DNA of 64,000 bases from Ancylobacter mangrovi (GTDB taxonomy: Bacteria > Pseudomonadota > Alphaproteobacteria > Rhizobiales > Xanthobacteraceae), in contig NZ_JANTHZ010000003.1 of NCBI RefSeq assembly GCF_024752355.1, positions 248,001 through 312,000 on the forward strand. The letters are read 5' to 3'. Shown piece by piece: positions 40,150-49,797 of the stretch. How positions within the stretch are numbered: position 1 is the first letter of the stretch; every line of letters starts with the position of its first letter. The position numbers and the translations under genes were made by a program. The notes under the pieces are model-generated. The model did no database searches, was not told the DNA's origin, and was given only the letters and a program-made list of their open reading frames with translations.

Positions 40150-41184
40150 TTGGAATATCGTCAGTTGGGTTCCTCCGGCCTGCGCGTTCCCGTCCTCAGC
40201 TTCGGCGCCGGGACCTTCGGCGGCAGCGGGCCGCTGTTCAGCGCCTGGGGCCGCACCGACGCCGCCGAGGCGCGGCGGCTGGTGGACATCTGCCTCGAGG
40301 CCGGCGTCAACCTGTTCGACACCGCCGACGTCTATTCGGACGGGGCGTCGGAGCAGGTACTGGGCGAGGCCATCAAGGGGCGCCGCGACGCGGTGCTGAT
40401 CTCCACCAAGACCGGCCTGCCGGCCGGCGACGGTCCCCATGACTGGGGCGTCTCGCGCAGCCGGCTGATCCGTCAGGTCGAGGCGGCGCTGCGCCGGCTC
40501 GGCACCGACCATATCGACCTGCTGCAGCTTCACGCACTCGACGCCTCGACCCCGGTCGAGGAGGTGCTCGGCACGCTCGACACCCTCGTCGCCGCGGGCA
40601 AGGTCCGCTACACCGGCGTGTCCAACTATCCCGGCTGGCAGCTCATGAAGGCGCTCGCCGCCGCCGACCGCGACGCGCGCCCGCGCTATGTCGCGCACCA
40701 GGTCTATTACTCGCTGATCGGGCGCGCCTACGAGGCCGACCTGATGCCGCTCGGCGCCGACCAGGGCGTCGGCGCGCTGGTGTGGAGCCCGCTCGGCTGG
40801 GGCCGGCTGACCGGAAAGATCCGGCGCGGCGCGCCGATCCCCGAGGGCAGCCGCCTGCACGAGACCGCGATCTTCGCCCCGCCGGTCGAGGACGAGCATC
40901 TCTACCGCGTCGTCGACGCGCTGGAGGCGGTGGCGGGCGAGACCGGCCGGAGCGTGCCGCAGATCGCCATCAACTGGCTGCTGCAGCGCCCGACCGTCGC
41001 CTCGGTCATCATCGGCGCCCGCAATGAGGAGCAGCTTCGCCAGAATCTCGGCGCCGTCGGCTGGTCGCTGACGCCCGAGCAGATGGCGCTGCTCAATGGT
41101 GCGAGCGACGTGCTGCCGCCCTATCCGCACACGCCCTACCGCCAGCAGGAAGGCTTCGCCCGCCTCAACCCGCCGCTGGTCTGA
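40150..41184 (+). CDS. Aldo/keto reductase with a TTG start
   Basis: This 344-residue NADPH oxidoreductase has the catalytic residues in DTADVYSDG (Asp, Tyr), STKTGL (Lys) and LLQLHALD (His), and the cofactor-binding IIGARNEEQLRQN. No ATG lies near the expected N-terminus (LEYRQLGSSGLRVPVLSFG). A TTG preceded by GGAGG with a 5-nt spacer is the clear start. Such enzymes reduce aldehydes and ketones. It is divergent from a LysR gene and 42 nt before an MFS gene. Confidence 0.87.
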   Translation: MEYRQLGSSGLRVPVLSFGAGTFGGSGPLFSAWGRTDAAEARRLVDICLEAGVNLFDTADVYSDGASEQVLGEAIKGRRDAVLISTKTGLPAGDGPHDWGVSRSRLIRQVEAALRRLGTDHIDLLQLHALDASTPVEEVLGTLDTLVAAGKVRYTGVSNYPGWQLMKALAAADRDARPRYVAHQVYYSLIGRAYEADLMPLGADQGVGALVWSPLGWGRLTGKIRRGAPIPEGSRLHETAIFAPPVEDEHLYRVVDALEAVAGETGRSVPQIAINWLLQRPTVASVIIGARNEEQLRQNLGAVGWSLTPEQMALLNGASDVLPPYPHTPYRQQEGFARLNPPLV

Positions 41185-41226
41185 CCGCAGGCTCCTGCTG
41201 CGCCCGTCTCCTCGAAGGCTTCGTTC

Positions 41227-42399
41227 ATGAAACTCAATCCTCCCCTTCTCGCGCTGTCCGCCGGCGCCTTCGGCATCGGCGTCACCGAGTTCGCGCCGAT
41301 GGGCCTGTTGCCGGTCATCGCCGGCGATCTCGGCGTGTCGATCCCGACCGCCGGGCTGCTCATCAGCGCCTATGCCCTCGGCGTCATGCTGGGGGCGCCG
41401 CTGATGACGCTCACCACCGGCCGGGTTCCGCGCCGGACGCTGCTGATCGGCCTGATGGCGATCTTCACCCTCGGCAATCTGATGGCGGCGCTGTCGGACA
41501 GCTACGGCATGCTGCTGGCGGCGCGGCTCATCACCTCGCTGAACCACGGCGCCTTCTTCGGCGTCGGCTCGATCGTCGCCGCCGGCCTGGTGCCGGAGAA
41601 CCGGCGCGCCGGCGCGGTCGCGGCGATGTTCATGGGGCTCACCATCGCCAATGTGGTCGGCGTGCCGCTGGCGACCTGGGTCGGCGACCTGATCGGCTGG
41701 CGCGCGGCCTTCTGGGGCATTGCCGGGCTCGGCGTCCTCGCCATGGCCTCGCTGCGCCTGACGCTGCCCTATGTGCCGGCCGAGGCGGGCGGGGACATGG
41801 TGTCCGAGCTCAGGGTGCTGGGGCGCGGGCCGGTGCTGCTGGCGCTCGCGCTCACCGTGCTGAGCGCCACCGCCATGTTCACCGTGTTCACCTATATCGC
41901 GCCGATCCTGCAGCAGGAGACCCATGCATCGATCTCCTTCGTCACGGCGATGCTGGTGACCTATGGCGTCGGGCTGACGGTCGGCAACTGGCTCGGCGGG
42001 CGCTTCGCCGACCGCTCGGTCGACCGCACGCTGATCGTCACGCTGACCTCGCTCGCCGCGCTGCTGGTGGCGTTCGCGCTGGCGATGCCGTTCGCCGGGC
42101 CGAGCGCGGTGCTGATCTTCCTGTGGGGGGTGGCGAGCTTCGCGCTGGTGCCGCCGCTGCAGGTGCGGGTGATGACGGCCGCTTCGGCGGCGCCGAACCT
42201 CGCCTCCTCGATGAATATCGGCGCCTTCAACCTCGGCAATGCCGCTGGCGCGGCGCTGGGCGGGGCGGTGATCGGCGGCGGGCTGGGCTATCCGGCGGTC
42301 GCGCTTGCCGGCGCGGTGGCGGCCGCCTCCGGCCTCGTGCTGGTGCTGGCCATGACGCAGCGCCAGGGCCGGCGCGTCGCCGCCTGCCCCGCGCGCTGA
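41227..42399 (+). CDS. MFS transporter (AraJ/purine-efflux type)
   Basis: This 390-residue membrane protein starts with the typical AraJ/PbuE-type segment (LSAGAFGIGVTEFAPMGLLP) and has about twelve membrane segments. It lies directly after the aldo/keto reductase gene and is probably in the same LysR-controlled unit. Relatives export sugars, nucleosides or drugs; the substrate is unknown. Confidence 0.85.
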   Translation: MKLNPPLLALSAGAFGIGVTEFAPMGLLPVIAGDLGVSIPTAGLLISAYALGVMLGAPLMTLTTGRVPRRTLLIGLMAIFTLGNLMAALSDSYGMLLAARLITSLNHGAFFGVGSIVAAGLVPENRRAGAVAAMFMGLTIANVVGVPLATWVGDLIGWRAAFWGIAGLGVLAMASLRLTLPYVPAEAGGDMVSELRVLGRGPVLLALALTVLSATAMFTVFTYIAPILQQETHASISFVTAMLVTYGVGLTVGNWLGGRFADRSVDRTLIVTLTSLAALLVAFALAMPFAGPSAVLIFLWGVASFALVPPLQVRVMTAASAAPNLASSMNIGAFNLGNAAGAALGGAVIGGGLGYPAVALAGAVAAASGLVLVLAMTQRQGRRVAACPAR

Positions 42400-42452
42400 G
42401 CGGAAACGCGGGCCCCATCCCGGCGCGCAGTTCGCGCCGGGAGACCGGGCTC

Positions 42453-42893
42453 CTAGCGGATGTCCGGCTCGACCAGGCTGGCGAGGTTGCGCAGCGAATC
42501 CTGCCAGCCGAGATAGCACGCCTCGGGCGGGATGGCGTCCGGGATGCCGGCCTGCTCGATCTCGATCTCGGTGCCGACCGAGACCTTCTTCAGCGTGACG
42601 CTGACCCGCATCTCGCCGGGCAGGTTCGGGTCGTCGAAGCGGTCCGTGTAGCGCAGGCGCTCGCCCGGCACGAGCTCGTCATAAGTACCGCCGAAGGCGT
42701 GGCTGTCGCCGGTGGTGAAGTTGCGGAACGACATGCGGAAGCTGCCGCCGACCTTGGGCTCGAAATGGTGCACGGTGCAGGCGAAGCCGGCGGGCGGAAG
42801 CCATTTCGCCAGCGCATCCGGCTCGAGGAACGCACGGTAGACCTTATCCGGGCTGGTGGCCAGGACGCGATGCAGATGGATCGTGCTGGGCAT
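42453..42893 (-). CDS. SRPBCC/AHSA1-family protein
   Basis: This 146-residue protein has the START-like fold of the AHSA1 family: IHLHRVLATSPDKVYRAFLE, ALAKWLPPAGF, VGGSFRMSFRNF and LGWQDSLRNLASLVEPDIR. Such proteins bind hydrophobic ligands or act in stress responses; many are unassigned. GAGGAGGAGCGGGA precedes the ATG. It converges with the MFS gene and is separated from the MarR gene by a 318-nt gap. Confidence 0.8.
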   Translation of the reverse strand: MPSTIHLHRVLATSPDKVYRAFLEPDALAKWLPPAGFACTVHHFEPKVGGSFRMSFRNFTTGDSHAFGGTYDELVPGERLRYTDRFDDPNLPGEMRVSVTLKKVSVGTEIEIEQAGIPDAIPPEACYLGWQDSLRNLASLVEPDIR

Positions 42894-43211
42894 TCCCGCT
42901 CCTCCTCACGACGTGGTGGCGCGGCTTCCCGGGCGCCCCGGGGCCGGCGCGGCGCAGAATGAGCGCCGCAGGTGTAAAACGCCACTCCCCAGCGTCACGT
43001 CCCGCGCGCGCCGCCGACCGGGAATCGGCCCGCGCGACGCCTCGATCCAGCGTGGCGAGCGGGCGCCGACGAGAGGGGCTGCACATTTATCGGGCCGCGG
43101 GTTCCGTTGCGTCGTCTCCGCCTCGAGGCGCGCCGGGCGCATGAAAACGCTTGGATTCCGCGCCCTTTTCGGCGAATGCGGAGGATCGGCCGGGTCCAGC
43201 GGAGCAAGCGC
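42894..43211. other. Divergent intergenic region without visible structure
   Basis: This 318-nt gap lies between the SRPBCC gene (minus) and the MarR gene (plus). I find no convincing gene, no strong palindrome and no terminator. It presumably holds both promoters. Confidence 0.5.
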
Positions 43212-43688
43212 GTGTCGGATGATGTGAAGATCGAGGGCGAGAGCCTGTTCCGGCGTCCCGGCTTCCTGGTGCGCCGGCTCCACCAGATCTATGTCGCGAT
43301 CTACCTGAAGGAGTGCGAGCGCTTCGGCACCACGCCGGTGCAGACCAGCGTCATGCAGGTGCTGCGGATGAAGCCCGGCCTCGACCAGGCGGCGCTTGCC
43401 GCCGAGATCGGCATGGACCGCACCACCACCTCCAACGTGCTGACGCGGCTGGAGAAGCGGGGCGTGGTCCGGCGCGAGGAATCGCCCAAGGACCGGCGCC
43501 TGCGGCTCGCCTTCCTGACGCCGGAGGGCGCCGCCATGCTGGCCGAGATGCAGACCGCGCTCGATGCCGCGCATACGCGGCTGATCGCCCCGCTTCCGGC
43601 CGCCGAGCGGGCGCAGTTCATCCGCCACCTGTCGCTGCTGGTGGAGTCGAATAACGGCATGGGACGGACGGTCCTGCGCAATCTCTAG
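43212..43688 (+). CDS. MarR-family transcriptional regulator
   Basis: This 158-residue regulator has the winged-helix core TSVMQVLRMKPGLDQAALAAE, then GMDRTTTSNVLTRLEKRGVV and the wing EESPKDRRLRLAFLTPEG. The GTG start has GGAG 7 nt upstream; an ATG 105 nt upstream would add an Arg-rich stretch foreign to the family. It lies 152 nt upstream of the UbiD gene, and two palindromes in between look like its operators. It probably represses the UbiD/TRAP/amidohydrolase operon until an aromatic ligand binds. Confidence 0.88.
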   Translation: MSDDVKIEGESLFRRPGFLVRRLHQIYVAIYLKECERFGTTPVQTSVMQVLRMKPGLDQAALAAEIGMDRTTTSNVLTRLEKRGVVRREESPKDRRLRLAFLTPEGAAMLAEMQTALDAAHTRLIAPLPAAERAQFIRHLSLLVESNNGMGRTVLRNL

Positions 43689-43728
43689 GCGCCTTCTGCC
43701 GAATGTTTGGCATTGAAAGCACCTGAGT

Positions 43729-43744
43729 CGTCAGCAAACTGATG
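43729..43744. promoter_or_regulatory. MarR operator candidate, distal
   Basis: CGTCAG-CAAA-CTGATG is a dyad with one mismatch, closely similar to the perfect dyad 76 nt downstream. It lies 40 nt after the MarR stop codon and 97 nt before the UbiD start codon. Confidence 0.5.
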
Positions 43745-43804
43745 ATCTCTGACGGCCGGCCCGGCGCTCCGGATCAAGGTGGCGCGCATGGATGGCGGCA
43801 AGAA

Positions 43805-43820
43805 CGTCAGTATACTGACG
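43805..43820. promoter_or_regulatory. MarR operator candidate, proximal (perfect 16-bp palindrome)
   Basis: CGTCAGTATACTGACG is a perfect palindrome ending 20 nt before the UbiD start codon. Size and symmetry fit a MarR dimer. With the similar site 76 nt upstream, about seven helical turns apart, it could bind two dimers on one face of the DNA and block the promoter. Confidence 0.6.
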
Positions 43821-43840
43821 AGTTGACGAGGTGCTTGAGC

Positions 43841-45238
43841 GTGACCGACCGGGTGGATGATCAGAGCCTTCGCGGCTTCCTCGCGATGGTGCAGGAGCGC
43901 TTCCCCGAGGAATTCCTGCGGGTGAGCGAGCGGGTGGATTCGCGCCTCGTGCCGACGGCGATGGTGCTGGAGCTCGACCGCGCCGGGCAGAGCCCGGTGG
44001 TGATGTTCGACCGGCTGGGCGATTTCGACATGCCCTGCGTCACCAATGTCGCCGCCAACCGCCGGCTGCTGGCCGCCTGCCTCGGCGTCGAGCCCTCGGC
44101 GCTGCCGACCGCCTTCCGCGACCGCAGCCAGAACCCGATCCCCTGCGAGGTGGTGGAGCGGGCCGCGTGGGACGAGGTGGTGCTGGAGGGCGACGCGCTC
44201 GACCTGACGAAGCTGCCCATCCCCTACCAGTTCACGGTCGACGCGGCGCCCTACATCACCGCCGGCCAGGTCACGGCGCGCGACCCGCTCACCGGCGTCG
44301 ACACGACCGGGTTCCACCGCCTGATGCTGAAGGACAAGAACCGGCTCGGCGTCTCGCTGCATTCGCGCCGGCGCATGTACGAGTATCACCGCCGGGCCGA
44401 GGAGCGCGGTGAATCGCTGCCCGCCGCCATCACCATCGGCGTGCACCCGCTCCACTATATGGGCTCGATGACCTACGCCTACGGCGCGGACGTGCGCAAA
44501 TACGAGATCATCGGCGCGCTGTTCGGCGAGCCCTACCGGCTCGCCCGCTGCGGGGTCGGCGATCTCGAGGCGCCGGCCGGGGCGGAGATGGTGATCGAGG
44601 GCGAGATCCTCGCCGGCGTGCACGAGCCGGAAGGGCCGTTCGGCGAGTTCACCGGCTACGCCTCGTACCGCAGCACGCAGAACGTGTTCGTCGCCCACCG
44701 CCTGCGCATGCGCCGCGACGCCTTCTTCCACAGCGTCACCTCCGGCATGTCGAAGGACCACATCCTCATCTCCTGCGTCACCCGCGAGGGCGAGATCCTC
44801 AACGCGCTGCGCCGCAACCTGCCGAACGTGACCGGGGTGCACGTGCCGCACTCGACCTGCGGCGCGTTCCTCGCGGTGATCGCGATGAAGAAGACCGCCG
44901 AGGGCGAGCCGCAGATGGCGGCCATGGCGGCGCTCGCCACCGAGCTCTACACAAAATACGTGATCGTGGTGGACGACGACGTCGACATCTTCGACCTCAA
45001 CGACGTGTTCTGGGCCATCGCCACCCGCGTCCACGCGGAGAAGGACATCTTCTTCGTGCCCGGCGCCAAGGGCGCGATCATCGACCCGAGTTCCGACCCG
45101 AAGGACTTCACCCTCACCAAGATGGGCATCGACGCCACCCGTCCCTCCGGGCGGGAATTCGCCGAGCGCCTGGTCGTTCCGGACGAGGCGCGCGAGCGCG
45201 CCCGTTCGATCCTCCGCGGAGCGGGAATCACCCTCTGA
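43841..45238 (+). CDS. UbiD-family prenylated-FMN-dependent decarboxylase
   Basis: This 465-residue enzyme reversibly decarboxylates aromatic, heteroaromatic or unsaturated acids using prenylated FMN. The prFMN/active-site region shows Arg160 in GFHRLMLKDKN and Glu264/Glu269 in HEPEGPFGEFTGY, the typical UbiD motif. The GTG start has GAGG 9 nt upstream; a longer frame to an ATG at 43742 would run through both operators. The cofactor-making UbiX gene lies at the end of the same gene group. Furoate-, pyrrole- or hydroxybenzoate-type acids are possible substrates. Confidence 0.88.
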   Translation: MTDRVDDQSLRGFLAMVQERFPEEFLRVSERVDSRLVPTAMVLELDRAGQSPVVMFDRLGDFDMPCVTNVAANRRLLAACLGVEPSALPTAFRDRSQNPIPCEVVERAAWDEVVLEGDALDLTKLPIPYQFTVDAAPYITAGQVTARDPLTGVDTTGFHRLMLKDKNRLGVSLHSRRRMYEYHRRAEERGESLPAAITIGVHPLHYMGSMTYAYGADVRKYEIIGALFGEPYRLARCGVGDLEAPAGAEMVIEGEILAGVHEPEGPFGEFTGYASYRSTQNVFVAHRLRMRRDAFFHSVTSGMSKDHILISCVTREGEILNALRRNLPNVTGVHVPHSTCGAFLAVIAMKKTAEGEPQMAAMAALATELYTKYVIVVDDDVDIFDLNDVFWAIATRVHAEKDIFFVPGAKGAIIDPSSDPKDFTLTKMGIDATRPSGREFAERLVVPDEARERARSILRGAGITL

Positions 45239-45290
45239 CCCCGCATCGCCTCGCGCAACTGGCCAGTTCCGGCCGCCACAGGAGAAGACG

Positions 45291-46286
45291 ATGAACAGAC
45301 TGAGCGTTTTCTGCATGAGCCTGGCATTCGCGGCCACGACGGCCCTCAGCGCCGCGGTCGCGGACGAGCCCGTGAAGCTGCGCTTCGGCACGGTGGGCGT
45401 CGGCTCGGCCTGGTACAATTACGGCGCCGGCATCGCGGACCTCGTCGGTCCCAAGCTGCCCAAGGGCTCCACCATCGACGTGCTGCCGATCGCCGGCGGC
45501 GTGGGCAACATCAAGCTGATCCAGAACGGTGAGGCCGAGCTCGGCATCAGCTTCGCGGTCACCTCGGCGGAGGCCTGCGGCGGCTTCGGCACCTTCCCCG
45601 AGAAGCAGGACAAGGTGATGGGCCTGATCGGCGGGCTCGACACCTATTACTTCGGCACCTTCGTCACCAAGTCGTCCGGCGTCACCTCGTGGCAGGACAT
45701 CGTCGACGGCAAGAACAAGTTCCACCTGCTGACCACCAAGGCCGGCGGCACCGGCGAGCAGGCGGTGCGCCAGGTGCTCTCGCTGATGGGCTCCAGCAAG
45801 GACGACGTCGCGGCCAAGGGCGGCATGATCGAGCCCTCCACGCGCTCGGGCACCGCCGAGATCATCAAGGACGGGCAGGCCGACGGCTGGGCCCATGTGG
45901 TGACCAAGGGCCACCCCGCCGCCACCCAGATCACCACCGTCAATGACATGATCATGATCCCGCTGCCGGACGACGTGATCAAGGGCATGGTGGAGAAGTA
46001 CGGCTGGTCGGCCGTGACCGTGCCGCCGAACACCTTCAAGGGCCAGACCGAGCCGGTGAAGACGGTGCGCGCGGCCTCCAACATCCTGATCGCCAAGAGC
46101 GTGCCGGACGACGTCGCCTACACCTTCGCCAAAATGCTGGTGGAGAACGCCGCCGCGCTGCCGAAGATCCACGCCGCGCTGTCCGACTTCGATCCCAAGA
46201 TGGCCGCCGACCCGGCGCTGAACGGCAATTGCCCGATCCATCCCGGCGCGGCCAAGTACTACCGCGAAGCCGGCCTGATGAAGTAG
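45291..46286 (+). CDS. TAXI-family TRAP transporter solute-binding protein
   Basis: This 331-residue periplasmic protein has a signal peptide ending at LSAAVA (about residue 24) and TAXI-family features: RFGTVGVGSAWYNYGAGIADLV, GGVGNIKLIQNGEAELG and the GGTGEQAVRQVLSLMG region. It delivers its ligand to the fused TRAP permease encoded 43 nt downstream. Since it sits between the decarboxylase and the amidohydrolase genes, the ligand is likely the carboxylated aromatic or heterocyclic substrate of the pathway. Confidence 0.88.
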   Translation: MNRLSVFCMSLAFAATTALSAAVADEPVKLRFGTVGVGSAWYNYGAGIADLVGPKLPKGSTIDVLPIAGGVGNIKLIQNGEAELGISFAVTSAEACGGFGTFPEKQDKVMGLIGGLDTYYFGTFVTKSSGVTSWQDIVDGKNKFHLLTTKAGGTGEQAVRQVLSLMGSSKDDVAAKGGMIEPSTRSGTAEIIKDGQADGWAHVVTKGHPAATQITTVNDMIMIPLPDDVIKGMVEKYGWSAVTVPPNTFKGQTEPVKTVRAASNILIAKSVPDDVAYTFAKMLVENAAALPKIHAALSDFDPKMAADPALNGNCPIHPGAAKYYREAGLMK

Positions 46287-46329
46287 GCGCGCCAGGCGCC
46301 GGAATGAAGCTCAGCGGAGGCCAGTAGCC

Positions 46330-48255
46330 ATGGTTCTGTCTCCCCGCCACGCGAGGCTGCTGCTGGGCGCGATCGCCCTCGGCCTCGCCGCCGTGCAGTT
46401 CATTCCGGTCTTCATGGGCCGGGCGCTCTACGAGATCTCGCTGCTCTCGGCCCATGTCGGCGCGACCACCGCCATCGTCTACCTGATGGTCGGCCAGTCC
46501 GGCCGGCGCAAGGAAGGCGAGGGGGTGCCGGTGCTCGACCTCGTCTGCGCCCTGCTCGCGCTCGCCTGCGCGGTCTATTTCTTCCGCCAGGGCGGGCGCG
46601 TGGCGGAGCGGATCGAGGGCGTCGATCCGGTCTATACCTCCGACTATGTGTTCGGCATTGTGCTGATCCTGCTGCTGGTCGAGGCCGCGCGGCGGATCGC
46701 CGGCATCGTGCTCGCCGCGCTCGCGGTACTGTTCATCGTCTATGTCTTCGCCGGCCCGTATCTGCCGGGACCGCTCGCCCATAGCGGCATGTCGCTGAAG
46801 CGCTTCATCGACCTGCAGGTGCTGTCCGACCAGGGCATCTTCGGCACGCCGATCTCGGCCTCGGCCAACATGGTGTTCTACTTCGTCATCGTCGGCGCGT
46901 TCCTGGAGCGCTCCGGGGCGGGGCGGCTGTTCGTCGATCTCGCCTATTGCGCCACCGGCCGCGCCTGGGGCGGGGCGGCGAAGGCGGGCGTGGTCTCCTC
47001 CGGCCTGTTCGGCACGGTGTCGGGCAGCGCGGTCGCCAACGTCCTGATGAGCGGGGTCGTCACCATCCCGCTGATGCGGCGCACCGGCTTCAAGGCCAAT
47101 TTCGCCGGCGCGGTGGAGGCCACCGCCTCGACCGGCGGCCAGCTTGCCCCGCCGGTGATGGGGGCGGCGGCCTTCATCCTCGCCGACATCGTCGGCGTCA
47201 GCTACGGCACGGTGGCCTATGCCGCGATCGTGCCGGCGGCGCTGTTCTATCTCTCGCTCTACGTGCTGGTCGACAGCCATGCGCGCCGCCACGGCCTGGC
47301 GCCGAACAAGGACCTGCCGCTCGCCGAATCCTGGCGCGGCTTCCGCGAGCGCTGGCACGTGTTGCTTCCGCTGGTGCTGATGGTCTACCTGCTCACCTCG
47401 CAATATTCGCTGATGCGGGTCGGCGCCGTGACCATGGTGGCGATCATCGTGGTGAGCTGGCTGCGTCCCGTCACCCGGCTCGGCCTCAAGGACATCTATG
47501 CCGCGCTGGTCTCGGGCGCGCGCAGCGCGGCGGAGGTGGCGGTGCCCTCGGCGGTCGCCGGCATCATCGTCGGCGCGCTGGTGCACACCGGCATGGCGTT
47601 GCATCTCGAACGCTGGCTGCTCGACGTCGCCGGCAGCTCGCTGTTCGTCTCGCTGCTGGGGGCGATGTTCCTGACGCTGGTGTTCGGCATGGGTATGCCG
47701 ACCGCCGCCGCCTATCTGGTCGCCGCCATCCTGGTCGGCCCGGCGCTGCAGAATCTCGGCGTGCCGCCGCTGGAGGCGCACCTGTTCATCTTCTACTTCT
47801 CGGTGCTGTCGATGGTGACGCCGCCGGTGGCGCTCGCCGCCTATGCCGCGGCGGGGGTGAGCGGGGGCTCGCTGTGGACCACCGGGCTGATCTCGTTCGG
47901 CCTCGCCATTCCCGGCTTCATCATCCCCTTCGCCTTCGTGTCCGATCCTTCGCTGCTGCTGCAGGGCGACGCGCTCGACATCGTGCGCACGGTCGGCACC
48001 GCGGTGGTCGGAGTGTGCGCGACCGCCGCCGCCTCGGGCGGGTTCGCGCTCGGCCGGCTGTCGACGCCCGCGCGCGCGGCGCTGTTCGCCGGCGGCGTGC
48101 TGCTGATCGTGCCGGACAACGCCTCCGAGATCGCCGGCCTCGTCCTGCTCGTGCTGGTGATGGGCTGGCAGCTGCGCTTCGCCCGCGGGCAGGCGGGCGC
48201 GGCGGGCGGCGGGGCGGCAAAGCCCGACGCCTGCTCCGAGACATCCACCTCCTGA
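46330..48255 (+). CDS. TRAP transporter fused DctQM permease (4TM/12TM)
   Basis: This 641-residue membrane protein combines the small DctQ-like N-terminal part (about four membrane segments, residues 10-150) and the large DctM part (GVVSSGLFGTVSGSAVANVL, GVVTIPLMRRTGFKANFAGA, FGMGMPTAAAYLVAAILVG). Fused permeases of this size pair with TAXI binding proteins, as found just upstream. Transport is sodium-driven symport. Confidence 0.9.
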   Translation: MVLSPRHARLLLGAIALGLAAVQFIPVFMGRALYEISLLSAHVGATTAIVYLMVGQSGRRKEGEGVPVLDLVCALLALACAVYFFRQGGRVAERIEGVDPVYTSDYVFGIVLILLLVEAARRIAGIVLAALAVLFIVYVFAGPYLPGPLAHSGMSLKRFIDLQVLSDQGIFGTPISASANMVFYFVIVGAFLERSGAGRLFVDLAYCATGRAWGGAAKAGVVSSGLFGTVSGSAVANVLMSGVVTIPLMRRTGFKANFAGAVEATASTGGQLAPPVMGAAAFILADIVGVSYGTVAYAAIVPAALFYLSLYVLVDSHARRHGLAPNKDLPLAESWRGFRERWHVLLPLVLMVYLLTSQYSLMRVGAVTMVAIIVVSWLRPVTRLGLKDIYAALVSGARSAAEVAVPSAVAGIIVGALVHTGMALHLERWLLDVAGSSLFVSLLGAMFLTLVFGMGMPTAAAYLVAAILVGPALQNLGVPPLEAHLFIFYFSVLSMVTPPVALAAYAAAGVSGGSLWTTGLISFGLAIPGFIIPFAFVSDPSLLLQGDALDIVRTVGTAVVGVCATAAASGGFALGRLSTPARAALFAGGVLLIVPDNASEIAGLVLLVLVMGWQLRFARGQAGAAGGGAAKPDACSETSTS

Positions 48256-48278
48256 AGAGTCCGAGGATCGCTCGTCCG

Positions 48279-49784
48279 ATGCGTACGAAAATCGAAGCCG
48301 GCTGGATCGTCGGCCATGAGAAGGGCCACCACACGCTGCTGCGCGACGGGGTGGTGGTGTTCGAGGGCAACCGGATCATCCATGTCGGCCCGTCCTTCGA
48401 GGGCGAGGTGGACCGCACGATCGACGCCCGGGGCAAGCTCGTCACGCCCGGCTTCATCGACACCCACGTGCATTCGGGCCACCGCGCCTCGCACCGGCTG
48501 ATCTCCGACACCGGCCGGCCGATCTATTACGGCCAGCCCTTCCTTGAGATCAGCGTGCCGAAGGAAGGCGCGACGGTGAGCGGGGATGCGCGCTACCTCA
48601 AGCACGGCGATCCCGGCGCGGAGGCGGCGTTCGCGCGCAACGCCACCTTCACCGTGGCCGAGCTGCTGCGCAACGGCGTGACCACCTTCATCGAGTTCGG
48701 CAGCCAGCTAAAGGTGCAGGACGCGCTGCTGGCGGAGGTCTCCCGGCTCGGCACCCGCGCCTATCTGGCGCCGGGCTATGATTGCGGGCGCTGGGTGGGC
48801 GACGAGCAGGGCCGGCTGAAGCGCGTGCGCGACGACAAGCTCGGCCTCGACGGGCTCGAAGTGGCGCTCGACTGGATCGCTCGCAATGACGGCGCCGCCG
48901 GCGGGCGGGTGCGCGGCATATTGGTGCCGCGCGAGGTGGAGACGGCGAGCCTCGAGCTGCTGCGCCGTACCCGCGAGGCGGCGGACGAGCTCGGCCTGCC
49001 GATGGCGACCCACGCTGCCTACAGCGTGATCGAGTTCTACGAGACCGTGCGCGAATACATGATGACGCCGATCGAGGTGCTGGACAGCCTCGGCATGCTG
49101 CGCCCGACGCTGAACATCGGGCACGGCAACTTCATCTCCGACAACCCGAACCTGAATTTCGCGCGCAAGGACGATCTGCGCCTGATGGGCGAGGCGGGCG
49201 TCAGCATCTCGCACTGCCCGATCAACATCGTGCGGCGCTCGCGCACGCTGGACAGCTGGGAGAGCTACCGCGCGGCGGGGGTGAACATCTCGATCGGCTC
49301 GGACACCTATCCGCGCGACATGATCATGAACATGCGCACCGCCTCCTATCTCGGCAAGGTGATGAGCCACACCTACCTCGCCGCCACGGCCGGGCAGGCG
49401 CTGGAGGCGGCGACGCTGGGCGGCGCCCGATCGGTGGGGCGCGACGACCTCGGGCGCCTCGCGCCGGGCGCGCTCGCCGACATCGTCATCATCGACCAGT
49501 CGGGCCGCAACTCGCTGCGCTACGGGCCGGTGCGCGACCCGGTCAAGAGCCTCGTCGAATGCGGCGTGGGCGACGATGTGGACACGGTGATCGTCGACGG
49601 CGAGATCCGCATGGAAAACGGCATCATCCCCGGCGTCGACTTCGGAGAGCTGAACGCCTGGGCGCAGCAGGCGGGCGAGGCGGTGTGGGACAGCCTTGCG
49701 CAATGGGACCCGCTCGGGCGCAGCGCCGAGGAGGCCTGCCCCTGGTGCTACCCCGCCGCCGGCTTCGCCTGTGAGCCGGTGTGA
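48279..49784 (+). CDS. Amidohydrolase-superfamily metal enzyme (TRZ/ATZ-like)
   Basis: This 501-residue enzyme has a full set of amidohydrolase metal and catalytic residues: H63 and H65 in DTHVHSGHR, H245 in MATHAAYS, H282 in NIGHGNF and D342 in GSDTYPRD, plus H312 in SHCPIN. Relatives deaminate or dehalogenate heterocycles or hydrolyse cyclic amides. Its place between a TRAP permease and UbiX suggests that it hydrolyses an amide, amino or ring bond of the same aromatic or heterocyclic substrate. It starts 23 nt after the permease gene. Confidence 0.85.
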   Translation: MRTKIEAGWIVGHEKGHHTLLRDGVVVFEGNRIIHVGPSFEGEVDRTIDARGKLVTPGFIDTHVHSGHRASHRLISDTGRPIYYGQPFLEISVPKEGATVSGDARYLKHGDPGAEAAFARNATFTVAELLRNGVTTFIEFGSQLKVQDALLAEVSRLGTRAYLAPGYDCGRWVGDEQGRLKRVRDDKLGLDGLEVALDWIARNDGAAGGRVRGILVPREVETASLELLRRTREAADELGLPMATHAAYSVIEFYETVREYMMTPIEVLDSLGMLRPTLNIGHGNFISDNPNLNFARKDDLRLMGEAGVSISHCPINIVRRSRTLDSWESYRAAGVNISIGSDTYPRDMIMNMRTASYLGKVMSHTYLAATAGQALEAATLGGARSVGRDDLGRLAPGALADIVIIDQSGRNSLRYGPVRDPVKSLVECGVGDDVDTVIVDGEIRMENGIIPGVDFGELNAWAQQAGEAVWDSLAQWDPLGRSAEEACPWCYPAAGFACEPV

Positions 49785-49797
49785 GGGACGCGCGCGG

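Noticed and set aside
43742..43840. Upstream ATG start for the UbiD protein
   Set aside because: It would translate through both MarR-type palindromes and add residues not seen in UbiD proteins; the GTG at 43841 has a proper ribosome binding site.
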